Shown here: positions 46,658 to 57,971 of the stretch, piece after piece
Position numbering within the stretch: the first letter of the stretch is position 1
Layout: each line of letters opens with the position of its first letter
Assembly (NCBI GenBank): GCA_024372495.1
Contig: CP099977.1
Location: forward strand, 3,720,001 to 3,784,000
Origin: Pseudarthrobacter sp. Fe7
Lineage (GTDB): Bacteria > Actinomycetota > Actinomycetes > Actinomycetales > Micrococcaceae
Reading direction: 5' to 3'
DNA length: 64,000 bases
Translations under genes and position numbers: made by a program
Notes under the pieces: generated by a model
The model's database searches: none
The model's input: the letters and a program-made list of their open reading frames with translations, nothing else
Told to the model about the DNA's origin: nothing

Positions 46658-49600
46658 CTAACTCACCGCCAGCGGGGCATCGGAGAAGATGTTCCGGATG
46701 ACGCCGTTGGCCCATTCCAGGATCTCGGCGTCCTGGAGGTCCCTGCCGCCGATCCTTGCTGTCTTGGGCTTGGGAATGAGGATGGCGTCCAGGGCGGGTT
46801 TGGTCTGCGAACCGGGGTACATCCGGTTCAGCCGCATGGTCTTGGACTCCGGAAGCGATGCCGGGGAGAACTTGATGAAGTTGCCCTGCAGCGCCACATC
46901 GGACAGGCCGGCCTCTCGCGCGGCAACACGGAACCGCGCCACTTCCACCAGGTTCCGGGCAGGAAGCGGCAGCTCGCCGTAGCGGTCCACCAGCTCGGCC
47001 TGGACTTCTTCGATGGACTCGTTGGTGAGGGCTGCGGCCAGCTTGCGGTAGGCCTCCAGGCGCAGCCGCTCCCCGGGAACATAGTCGTGCGGCAGGTGGG
47101 CGTTGACCGGCAGCTCGATCTTCATCTCCGCGGCCTTTTCTTCTGCCTCGCCGCGGAAGTCCGCCACGGCCTCGCCCACCAGGCGGATGTAAAGGTCGAA
47201 GCCCACCCCCTGGATGTGGCCGGACTGCTCACCGCCCAGCAGGTTGCCGGCGCCGCGAATCTCCAGGTCCTTCATGGCCAGCTGCATGCCGGCGCCCAGC
47301 TCATTGTGTGCGGCCACGGCCTTGAGCCGCTCCAGTGCCACCTCGCCGAGGGGTTTTTCGGAGGGGTACAGGAAATACGCGTAGGCTCGTTCGCGGCCAC
47401 GGCCGACGCGGCCGCGGAGCCTGGTGCAGCTGGGACAGTCCGTACTTGTCGGCCCCGTCCACGATCAGCGTGTTGGCGTTGGAGATGTCAAGGCCCGTCT
47501 CGATGATGGTCGTACAGACCAGCACGTCGAAGCGCTTCTCCCAGAAGTCCACGATGATCTGTTCCAGGCGGCTTTCGGACATCTTGCCGTGCGCCACCTC
47601 AACCCGGGCCTCCGGCACCAGCTCACGGATCTTCGCGGCGGTGCGTTCGATGGTGGAGACCCGGTTGTGGACGAAGAAGACCTGCCCCTCGCGCATCAGC
47701 TCGCGGCGGATGGCGGCGGAGGTCTGCTTGTCCGTGTACGGGCCGACGTAGGTCAACACGGGGTGCCGCTCCTCAGGCGGGGTGGCCAGCGTCGAGGTTT
47801 CCCGGATGCCGGTAAGGGACATCTCCAAGGTACGGGGAATCGGGGTGGCACTCATGGCCAGGACGTCCACGTTGGTGCGCATTTTCTTCAGCGCTTCCTT
47901 GTGCTCCACGCCGAACCGCTGTTCCTCGTCCACAATCACCAGGCCGAGGTCCTTGAATTCGAAGTCCTTGGACAGCAGCCGGTGGGTACCGATCACCACG
48001 TCCACTGCGCCGCTCTTGACGCCTTCGGCCGTTTCCTTGGACTCTTTGGCGGACTGGAATCGGGACAGCGGCTTGACCCTCAGGGGGAAGCCGGAGAACC
48101 GCTCGGTGAAGGTTTCGTAGTGCTGCTGGGCCAGCAGCGTTGTGGGCACCAGCACCGCCACCTGCTTACCGTCCTGTACCGCCTTGAACGCAGCACGGAC
48201 CGCGATCTCGGTCTTGCCGTAGCCGACGTCGCCGGAGACCAGCCGGTCCATGGGGATTTCCCGCTCCATGTCCGCCTTGACCTCGTTGATGGTGGTCAGC
48301 TGGTCCGGCGTCTCGACGTACGGGAAGGCTTCCTCGAGCTCGCGCTGCCAGGGGGTGTCGGGGCCAAAGGCGTGACCGCGGGAGGCCATGCGGGCCGAGT
48401 ACAGCCGTATCAGTTCGCCGGCAATCTCCTTGACGGCCTTGCGCGCCTTGGACTTGGTGCTGGCCCAGTCCGCGCCGCCCATCTTGCTCAGGACCGGAGT
48501 GTCGCCGCCGACGTAGCGTGTCACCTGGTCCAGGCGGTCCGTGGGGACGAACAGCCGGTCGCCGGGGGCGCCGCGCTTGGCGGCCGCATATTCGAGGACC
48601 AGGTATTCCCGGACGCCGTCGCCGCCGCCGGCCACCTTGCGCTGGATGAGTTCCACGAACCGGCCGATGCCGTGCTGTTCGTGGACTACGTTGTCTCCCG
48701 CCACCAGTTGCAGGGGGTCCACGGCATTGCGCCGCTTGGAGGGCATCCGCCGCATGTCCTTGGTGGACCCGGCCGAGGTGCGGCCCAGCAGGTCGGCCTC
48801 GGTGAGCAGGCCAAGTTTGAGCCCGTCCAGGACAAAGCCACGGCCGACGGCGGCAGTGGTCACCTCGATGATGCCCGCCTGGGGCTCGTGGTCCAGGCTG
48901 TCGACGCGTGCACAGGGAATGTCATTCTCGTGGAAGAGTTCGGCCAGGCGCTGCGCGGGTCCCGGGCCTTCGGTGGCCACCACAATCCGCCACTGGTCCC
49001 GGACGTGGGACCCGATGAAATCCATCATCTCGGCAACGTCACCCTGGTAGCCGCGGGGTTCACGGGCGTGCAGGTTCAGGACGTCAATTTCGGGCAGCAG
49101 TTCAGCGTCCTGCGCCAGCGAGGTGATGGACCACCAGGAGGCGCCGTGCGCCAGGGCCGAGCCGCGGGTTTCGGCAAGCGAGCGGAAGCTGGCCGAATGA
49201 AGCGCTTCGGACGCCTGGGCGGTGAGGTCCAGAGGCGCCGCACCGCCGTCGGATGCTGTGGACCACGCTGCTTCCAGGAACTCCTCGTTGGTGGCCGCGA
49301 GATCGTGGGCGCGGGTGCGCACCTTCTCCGGCTCAATGACCACGGCGATCGAGTCCGCGGGCAGCTGGTCCACGAACGGAACCATGGCGTCCACCAGCAC
49401 CGGCGCCAGCGATTCCATGCCTTCCACCGCGATGCCGCCGGCGATCTTTTCCAGCATGTCCGCCGCCGCCGGCAGCTGGGACTTGAGGGTGGCCGCACGG
49501 GACATCACGGAAGGAGTGATCAGGATTTCCCGGCACGGCGGAGCGTGCAGGCTCCGTGGGGTGGTGGATGCCGGGCGCGGACAGCGAGCGCTGGTCCGCG

Positions 49601-50336
49601 ACGGCGAACCAGCGCATCTGGTCCACCTCGTCCCCGAAGAACTCCACGCGGATGGGATGGTCTTCGGTAGGCGGGAAGACGTCGATGATGCCGCCGCGGA
49701 CTGCAAACTCGCCGCGGTGGGTCACCATGTCCACCCGGGCGTACGCTGCGTCGGCGAGGCTTTTCACCACGCTGGTGAACGGCACGTCCTGGCCCACCTT
49801 CAGGGTGACCGGGACCAGGTCGCCAAGGCCAGCCACCACGGGCTGGACCACGGCGCGGACGGGCGCGACAACGACGCGCAGCCGGGCCGCCGTCGAGCTT
49901 TCCGGATGCGCCAGGCGGCGCAGCACGGACAGCCGGCGGCCCACGGTGTCCGAACGCGGCGACAGCCGTTCGTGCGGAAGGGTCTCCCAGTGGGAAACTC
50001 TGCCACGGCATCCGCCGGCAGGTAGGCGCGCAGTGCTGCGGACAGGTCCTCCGCTTCACGGCCGGTGGCGGTGACGGCCAGGACGACGCCCGGCCCCGCA
50101 GCGCCGTCCTGTTCGGCCGCGGCGGCGGCCAGTCCGTCCGCCATCTCCGCCAGCAGCACGGGGCGCAGGCCGGCGGGAGCGCTGATCTGGTAATCCTGGC
50201 CGCGGACTGCGAATCCGCGGGCGGATTCGGCGCGGACGCGGGCGAACGTCCGGTCCGGCTCCAGGGCACGGCGCAGTCCGTCCAGCGACGGGGTGGTGCT
50301 GGATGTGCCGGCGGCGGACTGGCCGGGAAGACTCAT
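46658..50336 (-). CDS. mfd: Transcription-repair coupling factor (frame broken three times)
   Basis: About 1226 residues from ATG 50336. It removes RNA polymerase stalled at DNA lesions and recruits UvrA. Domains in order: the UvrB-like N-terminal part (IDVFPPTEDHPIRVEFFGDE), the RNA polymerase interaction domain (LVAGDNVVHEQHGIGRFVEL), superfamily 2 helicase motifs GDVGYGKTEIAVRAAF, DEEQRFGVEHK and SATPIPRTLEMSL, and the C-terminal TRCF domain. Frame breaks: one C missing near 49990 (true AEFPTWETLPHERLSPR), an extra base at 49549-49553 (true PTELHAPPCREIL) and an extra base at 47418-47422 (true LSQLHQLRGRVGRGRERAY, the helicase VI region). The last two are AGCT insertions. Confidence 0.95.
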
Positions 50337-50572
50337 GGCAGAAGCTCCTGTGGTGTTCAGCGAAAACAAGCAGGCAACGCGAAAACCCGAAATTCGCTGC
50401 GAATCCCGGGTACTCCCAGCCTACCGCGCAGGAACGACATGCCAGCACGGCACCTATCTCCGCGGGAATGGATCTAGGCTGGCAAAGCCGATCCATTTCC
50501 GCAGCCTTTCGCCGGGGTCAACCGTCCTCATGGCCCGCTGCTGCGAATTGCATGGGACGAACAGGAGCCAGC

Positions 50573-52077
50573 ATGACCGCAATGAGTGCCCAGCCAACAC
50601 CGAAGACCGTCCTTGTTACCGGCGCCACCGGCTACATTGGCGGGCGGCTGGTCCCCAGGCTGCTCGAAGCCGGCCACACGGTGAAAGTGCTGGTCCGCTC
50701 CCCGAGAAGATCGCCGGTGTACCGTGGCGGGACAAAGTGGAGGTGGTGCAAAGCAGCCTTGACGACGGCGACGCCCTGGGCGCAGCCCTGTCCGGCGTCG
50801 ACGTCTTCTACTACCTGGTCCATTCCATGGCTGCGGGGGCGGGGTTCGAAGCGAAAGAAAAGGCCATGGCCAGGACTGCCGCGGATGCTGCAGTTGCCGC
50901 CGGGGTCGACCGGATCGTCTACCTGGGCGGACTGCACCCGCAAGGCGTGGAGCTCTCCACCCACATGCGTTCCCGGGAAGCGGTGGGCAAGGTCTTCCTG
51001 GACAGCCCGGTGGACGCCGTGGTGTTCCAGGCAGGTGTGGTGATCGGTTCCGGCTCCGCCTCCTTCGAAATGATCCGACACCTCTCCGAAACGCTGCCGC
51101 TAATGCCGGCACCAAGCTGGGTTCGCAACCGGATCGAGGCGATCGCCGTCCGCGACGTCCTGTACTACCTGGTTGCTGCCGCGTCCCTGGAGGGCACCAT
51201 CAACAGGACTTTCGATATCGGCTGCCGGCAGGTGCTGACCTACGCCAGGATGATGCAGGAGTACTCTGCGGAAGCAGGCCTGCCCTACCGGGTGGTGTTG
51301 GCGCTGCCCATTCCCGCGCCCAAGCTGGCAGGCATGTGGGTGGCGCTGACCACGCCCATCCCGTGGTCCATGGCGGTTCCGCTGGTCCAGTCGCTCCAGC
51401 ACGACGCGGTGTCCAACGAGCATGACATCGACCAGTACATCCCGCAGCCCGACGGCGGCCTGACCCCCTACCGCAGTGCGGTGGCCCTGGCCCTGGGCAA
51501 GGAGCGGGACGGACAGGTGGAGACCACCTGGGCGAACGCCGGCGCGGATTCCGACCCGTTGCCCAGCGACCCGGAGTGGGCAGGACACAAGGTCTACATC
51601 GACGAGAGGACCTTCCACGGTGACGTGGACCCTGCCCACGTGTGGACCGTCATCGAAGGCATTGGCGGACGCAACGGCTGGTACTCGCTGCCGCTGGCCT
51701 GGCAGGTCAGGGGCTGGCTGGACAAGCTGACCGGCGGCGCGGGCCTCCTGCGGGGGCGCCGGCACCCGCATACCCTGGCTACCGGCGAGGTGGTGGACTG
51801 GTGGCGGGTGGAGCGGATCGACCGCGGCAGGCTGCTCCGGCTGCGCGCCGAAATGCGCGCACCCGGCCGTGCCTGGCTGGAGCTCTCCGTGGAGCCGGAC
51901 GGCGCGGGCAGCCGCTACCGGCAGCGCGCCATCTTCTTCCCCAAAGGACTGAGCGGCAGGCTGTACTGGCTTGCCGTCCTGCCGTTCCACAGCCTCATCT
52001 TCCCGGCCATGGCCCGCAACATCACCGCTACGGCCCGGAAACTGGCCGATGCGGAGCCCGCGGCCGCCACCCCGTAG
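50573..52077 (+). CDS. NAD(P)-binding YbjT-like/DUF2867 protein (frame broken)
   Basis: About 502 residues from ATG 50573, with AGGAG about 6 bases upstream, divergent from mfd. Residues about 10-300 are an atypical SDR Rossmann domain (VLVTGATGYIGGRLVPRLLE, YYLVHSM). The C-terminal part, about 330-490, is a DUF2867-type SRPBCC-like domain with GRNGWYSLPLAW, WRVERIDRG and WLELSV. Such fusions occur widely in actinobacteria; activity unknown, and NAD(P)H-dependent sensing or reduction of a lipophilic compound is possible. One C is missing in CTCCCCGAG near 50702; restoring it gives VRSPEKIAGVPWRDKVEVV and joins the start to the long frame. Confidence 0.85.
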
Positions 52078-52121
52078 GATGTTGGAGGCGTAAATCCTTT
52101 CCCCACGTCCCAGGAGGACCC

Positions 52122-52619
52122 ATGGCGCTGAGCGCAACCACCACCCTTCCGCACTCCGTTGACAGCGTTGCCGCTGTGCTGGTGAACGAGGATTTCCAGC
52201 GCCACGTCAGCCAACTGGTGGGCGGCAACCTCGAGTCCTTCACGGTGGACGGCGACATCGCCGGGGCTTTCAACACCACGTCCGTGCGCACCCTGCCCAC
52301 CACCCGGTTGCCCGAGATTGCCCGGAAGTTCGTCGGTGAAAACCTCAAGGTCACCCAGGTGGAGAACTGGGAAGCACCCGCCGCGGACGGCTCACGCCAG
52401 AGCAACATCTCGCTGAAGATCGCCGGCGCCCCCGTGGACGTCACCGCCGTCCAGCGGCTGGTAGCCGACGCCGGCGGAACCCGCGTTGAGCTTGAAGGCG
52501 CCGTGAAGTCCTCCGTGCCGTTCCTTGGTGGCAAGATCGCCGACGCCGCCGAGCCCATGGTGGCCAAGGCACTGAACCTGCAGGCCGCACAGGCGCAGGC
52601 CTGGCTGGAAAGCCACTAG
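52122..52619 (+). CDS. DUF2505 family protein
   Basis: 165 residues from ATG 52122, with AGGAGG 5 bases upstream. It matches DUF2505, an actinobacterial SRPBCC-like (START-fold) family: an N-terminal LPHSVDSVAAVLVNEDFQR segment, a central sheet, a strand ending AVKSSVPFLGGKIAD, and a C-terminal helix. Proteins of this fold bind hydrophobic ligands, and no enzyme function is known for this one. The preceding gene also carries an SRPBCC-type C-terminal domain, so the two may act on related lipids; that is inference. The next gene starts 4 bases after its stop. Confidence 0.87.
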   Translation: MALSATTTLPHSVDSVAAVLVNEDFQRHVSQLVGGNLESFTVDGDIAGAFNTTSVRTLPTTRLPEIARKFVGENLKVTQVENWEAPAADGSRQSNISLKIAGAPVDVTAVQRLVADAGGTRVELEGAVKSSVPFLGGKIADAAEPMVAKALNLQAAQAQAWLESH

Positions 52620-52623
52620 CCCC

Positions 52624-52845
52624 ATGCAGCTTCCTGTCTTCGCCGCGCTGGTCCTGGTCATCGCCGGCGTATGGTCGCTGGTGGTCTGGCCGCAGTTCCT
52701 GCGCCGGGTCATGAAGGATCCGCGCGCCCGTGATGCGGCCGGCAAGGCGACCAGGTTCCTGACCGTCCATGTGGTGCTGGTGGGCATCTCCATGGTGCTG
52801 GGCCTGGCCACCGCAGTGATCGGCGTCCTCGGCCTGCTCGGCTGA
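52624..52845 (+). CDS. SCO4848 family small membrane protein
   Basis: 73 residues from ATG 52624, 4 bases after the DUF2505 stop and surely co-transcribed. It has two hydrophobic helices (about 4-22 and 46-70), separated by the conserved cytoplasmic motif VWPQFLRRVMKDPRARD that defines the SCO4848 family of actinobacterial membrane proteins. The function is unknown. The pairing with a DUF2505 lipid-binding-fold gene may hint at a membrane-lipid role. A strong terminator follows 35 bases downstream. Confidence 0.85.
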   Translation: MQLPVFAALVLVIAGVWSLVVWPQFLRRVMKDPRARDAAGKATRFLTVHVVLVGISMVLGLATAVIGVLGLLG

Positions 52846-52880
52846 GCTGGCCGCCGGTCACAGCCACGCGCTTTCACACG

Positions 52881-52926
52881 AAACCGCCCGGGCCTTCCTC
52901 CTGCTGGAGGAAGGCCCGGGCGGTTT
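52881..52926. terminator. 21-bp hairpin terminator between convergent genes
   Basis: A perfect 21-bp GC-rich stem (52881-52901 with 52906-52926), four-base loop TGCT, and AAA/TTT flanks on both sides. It lies between SCO4848 (stop 52845) and the convergent sufU (stop 52937), suited to terminate both. Confidence 0.88.
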
Positions 52927-52936
52927 GCTGCCCGGG

Positions 52937-53386
52937 TCAAGCTGCCTGGTTGAGCGCGTCCTCGGCCGCCACCCACGAAATCATGGCGCACTTGACCCTG
53001 GCCGCGTAACGGGCAACTCCCTCGAACGCTGCGGCGTCCCCCAACAGCCCAGGATCGGCATGGACCTTGCCGCGAGAGCGCAGCACCTCCCGGAAGCTGT
53101 CAATAACCTCATGCAGTTCTGCCACCGTCATGCCCTCCGCGAGGTCGGTGAGGACCGATGCGGAGGCCATGGAAATGGAGCACCCGGCGCCGTCCCAAGC
53201 AATCTGGGCCACCTTTCCCTCCTGCACGGCAAGCCGGAGGGTCACTTCGTCTCCGCACACCGGGTTGAGCTGGTGGGACTGTCCCGTGGACGTGCCTTCG
53301 GGGGCTTCCGTGGCGGCAAGCCCGCTGCCGTGGCGGGCCTTGGAATGATCCAGGATGATCTGCTGGTACAGCTGGTCAAGGCTCAT
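52937..53386 (-). CDS. sufU: Fe-S cluster assembly sulfur-transfer protein
   Basis: 149 residues from ATG 53386. SufU accepts sulfur from the desulfurase SufS and passes it to the SufBCD scaffold. It has the three conserved Cys of the IscU-like fold: NPVCGDEV with the zinc-site Asp, GAGCSISMASASVL, and RVKCAMISW. The SufU-specific insertion between the second and third Cys is present, distinguishing it from IscU. The start MSLDQLYQQIILDHSK is typical. It lies 23 bases after the sufS stop, so sufS-sufU form an operon. The other suf genes are outside this window. The frame is clean. Confidence 0.94.
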   Translation of the reverse strand: MSLDQLYQQIILDHSKARHGSGLAATEAPEGTSTGQSHQLNPVCGDEVTLRLAVQEGKVAQIAWDGAGCSISMASASVLTDLAEGMTVAELHEVIDSFREVLRSRGKVHADPGLLGDAAAFEGVARYAARVKCAMISWVAAEDALNQAA

Positions 53387-53409
53387 GGTGTCACCTTTCG
53401 TCTTCTCCG

Positions 53410-54735
53410 CTAGGCGCGGAAGTAGGCCCGGACGCCCGCGACGGCTTCGAGGAAGCGGTCCACGTCGTCAGTGGTGTTGTAGAGGTATGCGCTGGCCCGG
53501 GTGGTGGCGGTCAGGCCAAGCCTGCGGTGCAGCGGCTGGGCGCAGTGGTGCCCCACGCGGACGGCGATCCCGCGGGAGTCCAGGAACTGGCCGACGTCGT
53601 GGGCATGGACACCTTCGACGTCGAACGCGGCAAGGCCGATCCGTTCCTTGCCGGCGGCCGGCCCCAGGACCCGCACGCCCGGAATCGATTCCAGCCCCGC
53701 CACCATGCGCTGGCCCAGGTCTGCCTCCCACCGGTGGATGCGGTCCAGCCCCGTTTCGGTGAGGTAGTTCGCGGCGGCGGCCAGGGCTACCGCCTGGGAG
53801 ATGCGCTGCGTCCCGGCCTCGAAACGCTGCGGCGCCGGAAGGTACTCGGCCCGTTCCATGGTGACAGTGGTGATCATCGATCCACCCGTCAGGAACGGCG
53901 GCAGGATGTCCAGCAGGCTCCTGGCGCCCGTACAGCACCCCGATCCCGGTGGGGGCAAGCATCTTGTGGCCCGAGAAGACCGCAAAATCCACGTCCAGGC
54001 TCCTTGACATCCAGGGGCAGGTGCGGCGCGGACTGGCAGGCATCCAGGACAACCAGGGCGTCCGCGGCATGTCCAAGGGCCGTAAGTTCCCGCACGGGGT
54101 TGATGATTCCCAGGACGTTGGAAGCGTGGGTGAAGGCCAGGACTTTGGTGCGCGGGCCGATGATGCTGTCCGCCTGGTCCATGCGGAGGCTGCCGTCATC
54201 CGCAATGGGGATGTAGCGGAGCGTGGCCCCGTGCGGAATGCCAGCTCCTGCCACGGAATCAGGTTGGCGTGGTGCTCCATTTCCGTCACCACGATTTCGT
54301 CGCCGGGCTTCAGGGCCAGCCCCCGAGGGCCTGGTCGCCGCGCCCCTGGGCAGCCCACAGCCCGGCATTGGACAGCGCATAGGACAGGAGGTTCAGTCCT
54401 TCTGTGGCGTTGGACGTCCAGATGGTTTCGGCGTAATCCGCACCGATGAAGTCGGCAATGGTCTGCCGGGCATCTTCGAAGACTTCGGTAGCCTCCACCG
54501 CCAGATGGTGGGCCCCGCGGTGCACTGCAGCGTTGCGCTGCTCGTAGAACTCCTGCTCGGCTTCGATGACGCTGACGGGGTTTTGAGACGTGGCGCCGGA
54601 GTCGAGGTAGACCAGCGGCTGCCCGTTGACCAACTGGTTGAGGACCGGGAAGTCGTTGCGGATGCGCAGCACCTCCGCGTTATCCATTACAGGTACGGCG
54701 CGTTCCAATGTGGCTGGCGTTGATACTACGGCCAA
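53410..54735 (-). CDS. sufS: Cysteine desulfurase, SufS type (frame broken four times)
   Basis: About 441 residues. A PLP enzyme that takes sulfur from cysteine for Fe-S assembly. TTG 54735 has AAGGAG upstream; an in-frame ATG lies 16 codons further in (MDNAEVLRIRNDF). Recognisable motifs are YLDSGATSQNP, NAAVHRGAHHLA, TNATEGLNLL, EHHANLIPWQ, the PLP lysine in FSGHKM and the sulfur-accepting Cys in RVGHHCAQPL. Errors: a C missing near 54338 and a G missing near 54232 (true RTGATLRYIP), and two AGCT insertions at 53997-54001 (true VKELDVDFAV) and 53915-53919 (true RQELLDILPP). Together they cancel in length, so I expect an intact enzyme. Confidence 0.93.
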
Positions 54736-54788
54736 AACGAACTCCTTGGGCTGCCAATGTCTGACACCCAATTGTCCCACACACGGCT

Positions 54789-54818
54789 GTGGCGGCCGCC
54801 TGGAGGGGCGGCCGCCAC
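54789..54818. terminator. 12-bp GC-rich hairpin upstream of sufS
   Basis: A perfect 12-bp stem (54789-54800 with 54807-54818) and a 6-base loop, just downstream on the minus strand of the small gene ending at 54833 and 54 bases before the sufS start. It is probably the terminator of that small gene; the lack of a T run makes this tentative. Confidence 0.6.
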
Positions 54819-54832
54819 CGCTGCCCCGGGCT

Positions 54833-55116
54833 TCAGCCGAGGGAGCAGAGGGCCGGCGACGGCTGGGGGAGAGTCTCGGTCTCAGAAGACTCTGACGTCG
54901 CCGGCCCCGTCCATGCCCGGTCCCATGCGGACCGGAAGTTGAGAGGGCCTCAATGTCCTGTTCGGCCTGCTCCGCGGCTTCCAGCCGGCCGCTTTGCTTT
55001 GCCTCCTTAAGTAAAGCCCGCGGCGGCCTCCCGTACACGAGTAGGCGGTACTCGAATCCACCGGGGAGTACTACCGGGGCGCGTGGCCCTACCTGCCATT
55101 TTCGTTCGGGGCGCAC
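54833..55116 (-). CDS. Hypothetical small protein (frame broken)
   Basis: About 94 residues from GTG 55116. The first 60 residues read as genuine protein: PVVLPGGFEYRLLVYGRPPR, followed by an acidic/basic helix (LLKEAKQSGRLEAAEQ). Near 54950 the frame changes in a CTCTC stretch. In the better frame it continues NFRSAWDRAWTGPATSE and ends at the stop at 54833-54835, just before a hairpin. No family recognised. Composition, helix pattern and the following hairpin support a gene, while the frame problem and GTG start lower confidence. The 212 bases from 55117 to the end of the LuxR gene at 55329 hold nothing I can identify. Confidence 0.45.
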
Positions 55117-55328
55117 GGCGGCAGCGCCACGGTGGGGCGCCGCGCGAGGCGGCCTGACGCGGACCGGCAGCAGGGGCGCCCGACGGCGGCCGGGCTACCA
55201 GGGCCCCGCAGGCGCCGCTTGGGCATGGGCAGGCGACGGCGGGCGGACGGGCACGCAGCAGTGGCCAAGCGGGGGCAAAACCTCGGACAGCCAGGGGAAG
55301 CGGAAAAGGGCCTGGTTGCGGCCGGGAC

Positions 55329-57971
55329 CTACTTGGGCAGGGCTGACTCCAGCTCATCGCGGCTGCGCACCCCGAGCTTGACGTAGGTGCGGTACAGGTG
55401 GCCCTCCACCGTCCGTACGGAGACCATCAGCCGCTGCGCAATCTCCCGGTCGGTCAGCCCCTGCACTGCCAACTCCACGATGTCCTGTTCCCGCCGGGTG
55501 AGGCGGACGGCCGGCGCGGCTGCGATGAAGCGGCCTTCCCGGAACCGTTCCCCGAGTTCGTGGTCGCACTTCTCGCGCTGGGCAACGGCCTGCCGGGACC
55601 GGCGGCGTTCGCCGGCCTGTTCCAGTACAGTGCTGGCACGGGCATAGGCTTCGCGGGCCAGGTTGACAAAGCCTGCCTCCTCCAGCGAGGCAGCCGTTGC
55701 CATGAGGGCATCGCCGTCGGCATCTTCCCAGGCAGTGGCCAGCGTCAGCAGAGATTCCGCCCAGCGGCCTTCCACCCCGCGGGCCGCTGCCTGCACCATA
55801 GGGACCACAGAGGGGTCCCCAAGGTCCCAGCACATGGCAAAAACCTCGAGGAGATTCCCGGTCCTGGCGGAAGCCTCCGTGGTGGTCAGCAGGGTCTGCA
55901 ACGCGGCCAGGCCCTTCCCGTCGCGGGTCAGGTACTCGGCGGCTGCGGCCACGTAGGCCTCGGCCAGGAGATCATGCGCGGGCCAGCCGGCGTCGGCATC
56001 CTTGTGATCCTGCTCCAGCCTCTTGGCCTGTTCCACGTCCCCAAGCCTTGAGGCGGCGTAAAAGCCAAGTGCGGTGCCAAAGCGGTACAGCTGCAGCGGA
56101 TCGTTGAGTCTCAGTGCCTCGACGGCGGGCAGCAGGACCTGGTAGGCGCGCTCCATTCTCCCCTGCCGCAGCAGCGAATAGCCTTGGAGCAGCTGAAAGC
56201 TCCCGTTGAAGGTGGCCGCGCCGGGAGCATTTCCGGTGGCGTAGTGGTTGATTTCCCGCTCCGCCGATTCCCATTCCCCCATGGCCAGGTAGTCGGACAC
56301 CAGCCGCCCGAGCACGAACTCAGGGAAGAAAAACAGGCTGCCTTCCAGCGGGGGAAGTTCCGAGGCTGCCAGGAGAGCCGCCTCCAGGCCCTGGACGGGA
56401 CGTCCGGCGGATGCCAGGGCATGCGCCAGGAGCCCCTGAGCCATGGCGCGGAGCGGTTCGCCGCCAGAGCCCGCGTGGCGTTTCCGCATGACATCGACAT
56501 GGTCGTTCAGCGCCTGGACGTTGACCTCGGCAGCCAGTTGCAGCAGGTGCAGCAGTTCTTCCTGCCAGCTCTTTTCGCCGCCGGAGGGTGCGGCGTGCTT
56601 TTCGACGTCCTCCGCCACCGCGCCAAGGGGGTGGCCAAGGGCCTGGTGTGCCGAAACCCGGAGCAGCAGGACCGCCGGCCCCTCGGTGTCCTCCGCCAGC
56701 GGGAGCCAGCAGGCGTCCAGGAGGGCGGCCGCCTCCGAATAGGCGCCCTCGTTGTACAGAGCCCGCGCCTGGATGGCCTGGGCCTGCGGAACCAGCAGTG
56801 GATGGTGGACGCGGGCCGCAATGGAACGCGCGCTGTGGTTGCGGAACCGTACCAGGGCCTCTTTGGCCGCCGCCAGCATGTCCTCGTCACTGACCCGGAC
56901 ACCGCACTCCAGGGCCCACTCCACGGAGCGCAGCCGGCCTTCTCCCTGCAGCAGGGCAGGGTTTTGGTGGGCCTTGACCTTCTCCAGCAGCTGGAGGCTG
57001 CGGGAGACAGAGACGGTGTTCCTGATGGCGCCGGCAAAGAGTCCGTTCCAGATGGAAAGCTCGGCTGGAATGCCGGGAGCTTCCACGATCATCTGTTGGT
57101 CCAGCAGGGAACGGACCACGGCCGTTCCGCTGATGTCCTCGATGACTTTGCGGCCCACGGGACCTGCCAGGGCGATGAGCTTCAGGGCTTCCTGTTCCCC
57201 GGGCCCCCGCCTGAGGTGGTCCTTGGCAACCACTTCCGCGAGCCGCGCTCCATCGGCGGGCAGGGAGCCCAGCAGCATCCAGATTCCATTGCGCTTGGCA
57301 AGGACGCCGGTTTCAGCGGCATCGTGGAGCAGGGCACCAAGGATCCGGGGATTGCCCCCTGATGCATTCCAAATGGCCTCAACTGTTGCACCGGGGACCG
57401 TGCCGTCAAGGACGTGGGCCAGGACCTCTTCGATCTGCTCATGGTTGAGGGGCCGGAGGTCCACGCGCTCGGCAAGACCGTCGTACCAGAGCTGGTCCAG
57501 CGGCTGCGGCAGGCCGGGCCGGGGACGGGCGGCGGCCACCACAGTTGCCCAGCCAGCCGATATCACCTCGGCCAGTACGCCTGCCGAGGCGTCATCCAGG
57601 TGGTGCGCATCGTCCACCGCCAGCAGCACGGCTGCGCCGTTGCCGGCCTTCAGCTTCTCGAAGTAGGACCACATCGAACGGAGGACGGCCACGGGCGAGA
57701 CGGATTCCTCGGCCGTCAGCTCCCCCGTATAAGGAGTCAGGACCCCGAACGGCACCCCGGCCAAGGCCGAGCCTGGCATGGATGCGCAGGGTGATCATGC
57801 CAGTGGAGAGGCGCTCCATCACGGCATCAGTTACGGCCGACTTTCCAATGCCCGGGCCGGCCATGATGAAAACGGCCTGGTGGGTTCCGTTCCGGACCAG
57901 GTTGCAGATCCGCTCCACCGGCTCCCGGCGGCCGGTAAGGAGCCGGTGCGCAGCCGCCGGCTTGTGGCCAT
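55329..57971 (-). CDS. LuxR-type regulator with ATPase domain (LAL-like), second of a pair (frame broken)
   Basis: About 880 residues. The start is most likely ATG 57971, overlapping the previous stop as TAATG; one base seems missing near 57960, after which it reads HRLLTGRREPVERICNLV. The ATPase has Walker A AGPGIGKSAV and Walker B VLLAVDDAHHLDDA, then a long TPR-like helical region. The C-terminus is a LuxR helix-turn-helix, LTRREQDIVELAVQGLTDRE and QRLMVSVRTVEGHLYRTYVK. An extra base at 57770-57774 (AGCT written AGCCT on the plus strand) breaks the frame; the true reading is LRIHASSALAGVPFG. Such proteins are ATP-dependent activators with an unknown inducer. Confidence 0.85.

Noticed and set aside
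47424..49670. 748-codon plus-strand frame opposite mfd
   Set aside because: Shadow of mfd; low-complexity composition and no start signals.
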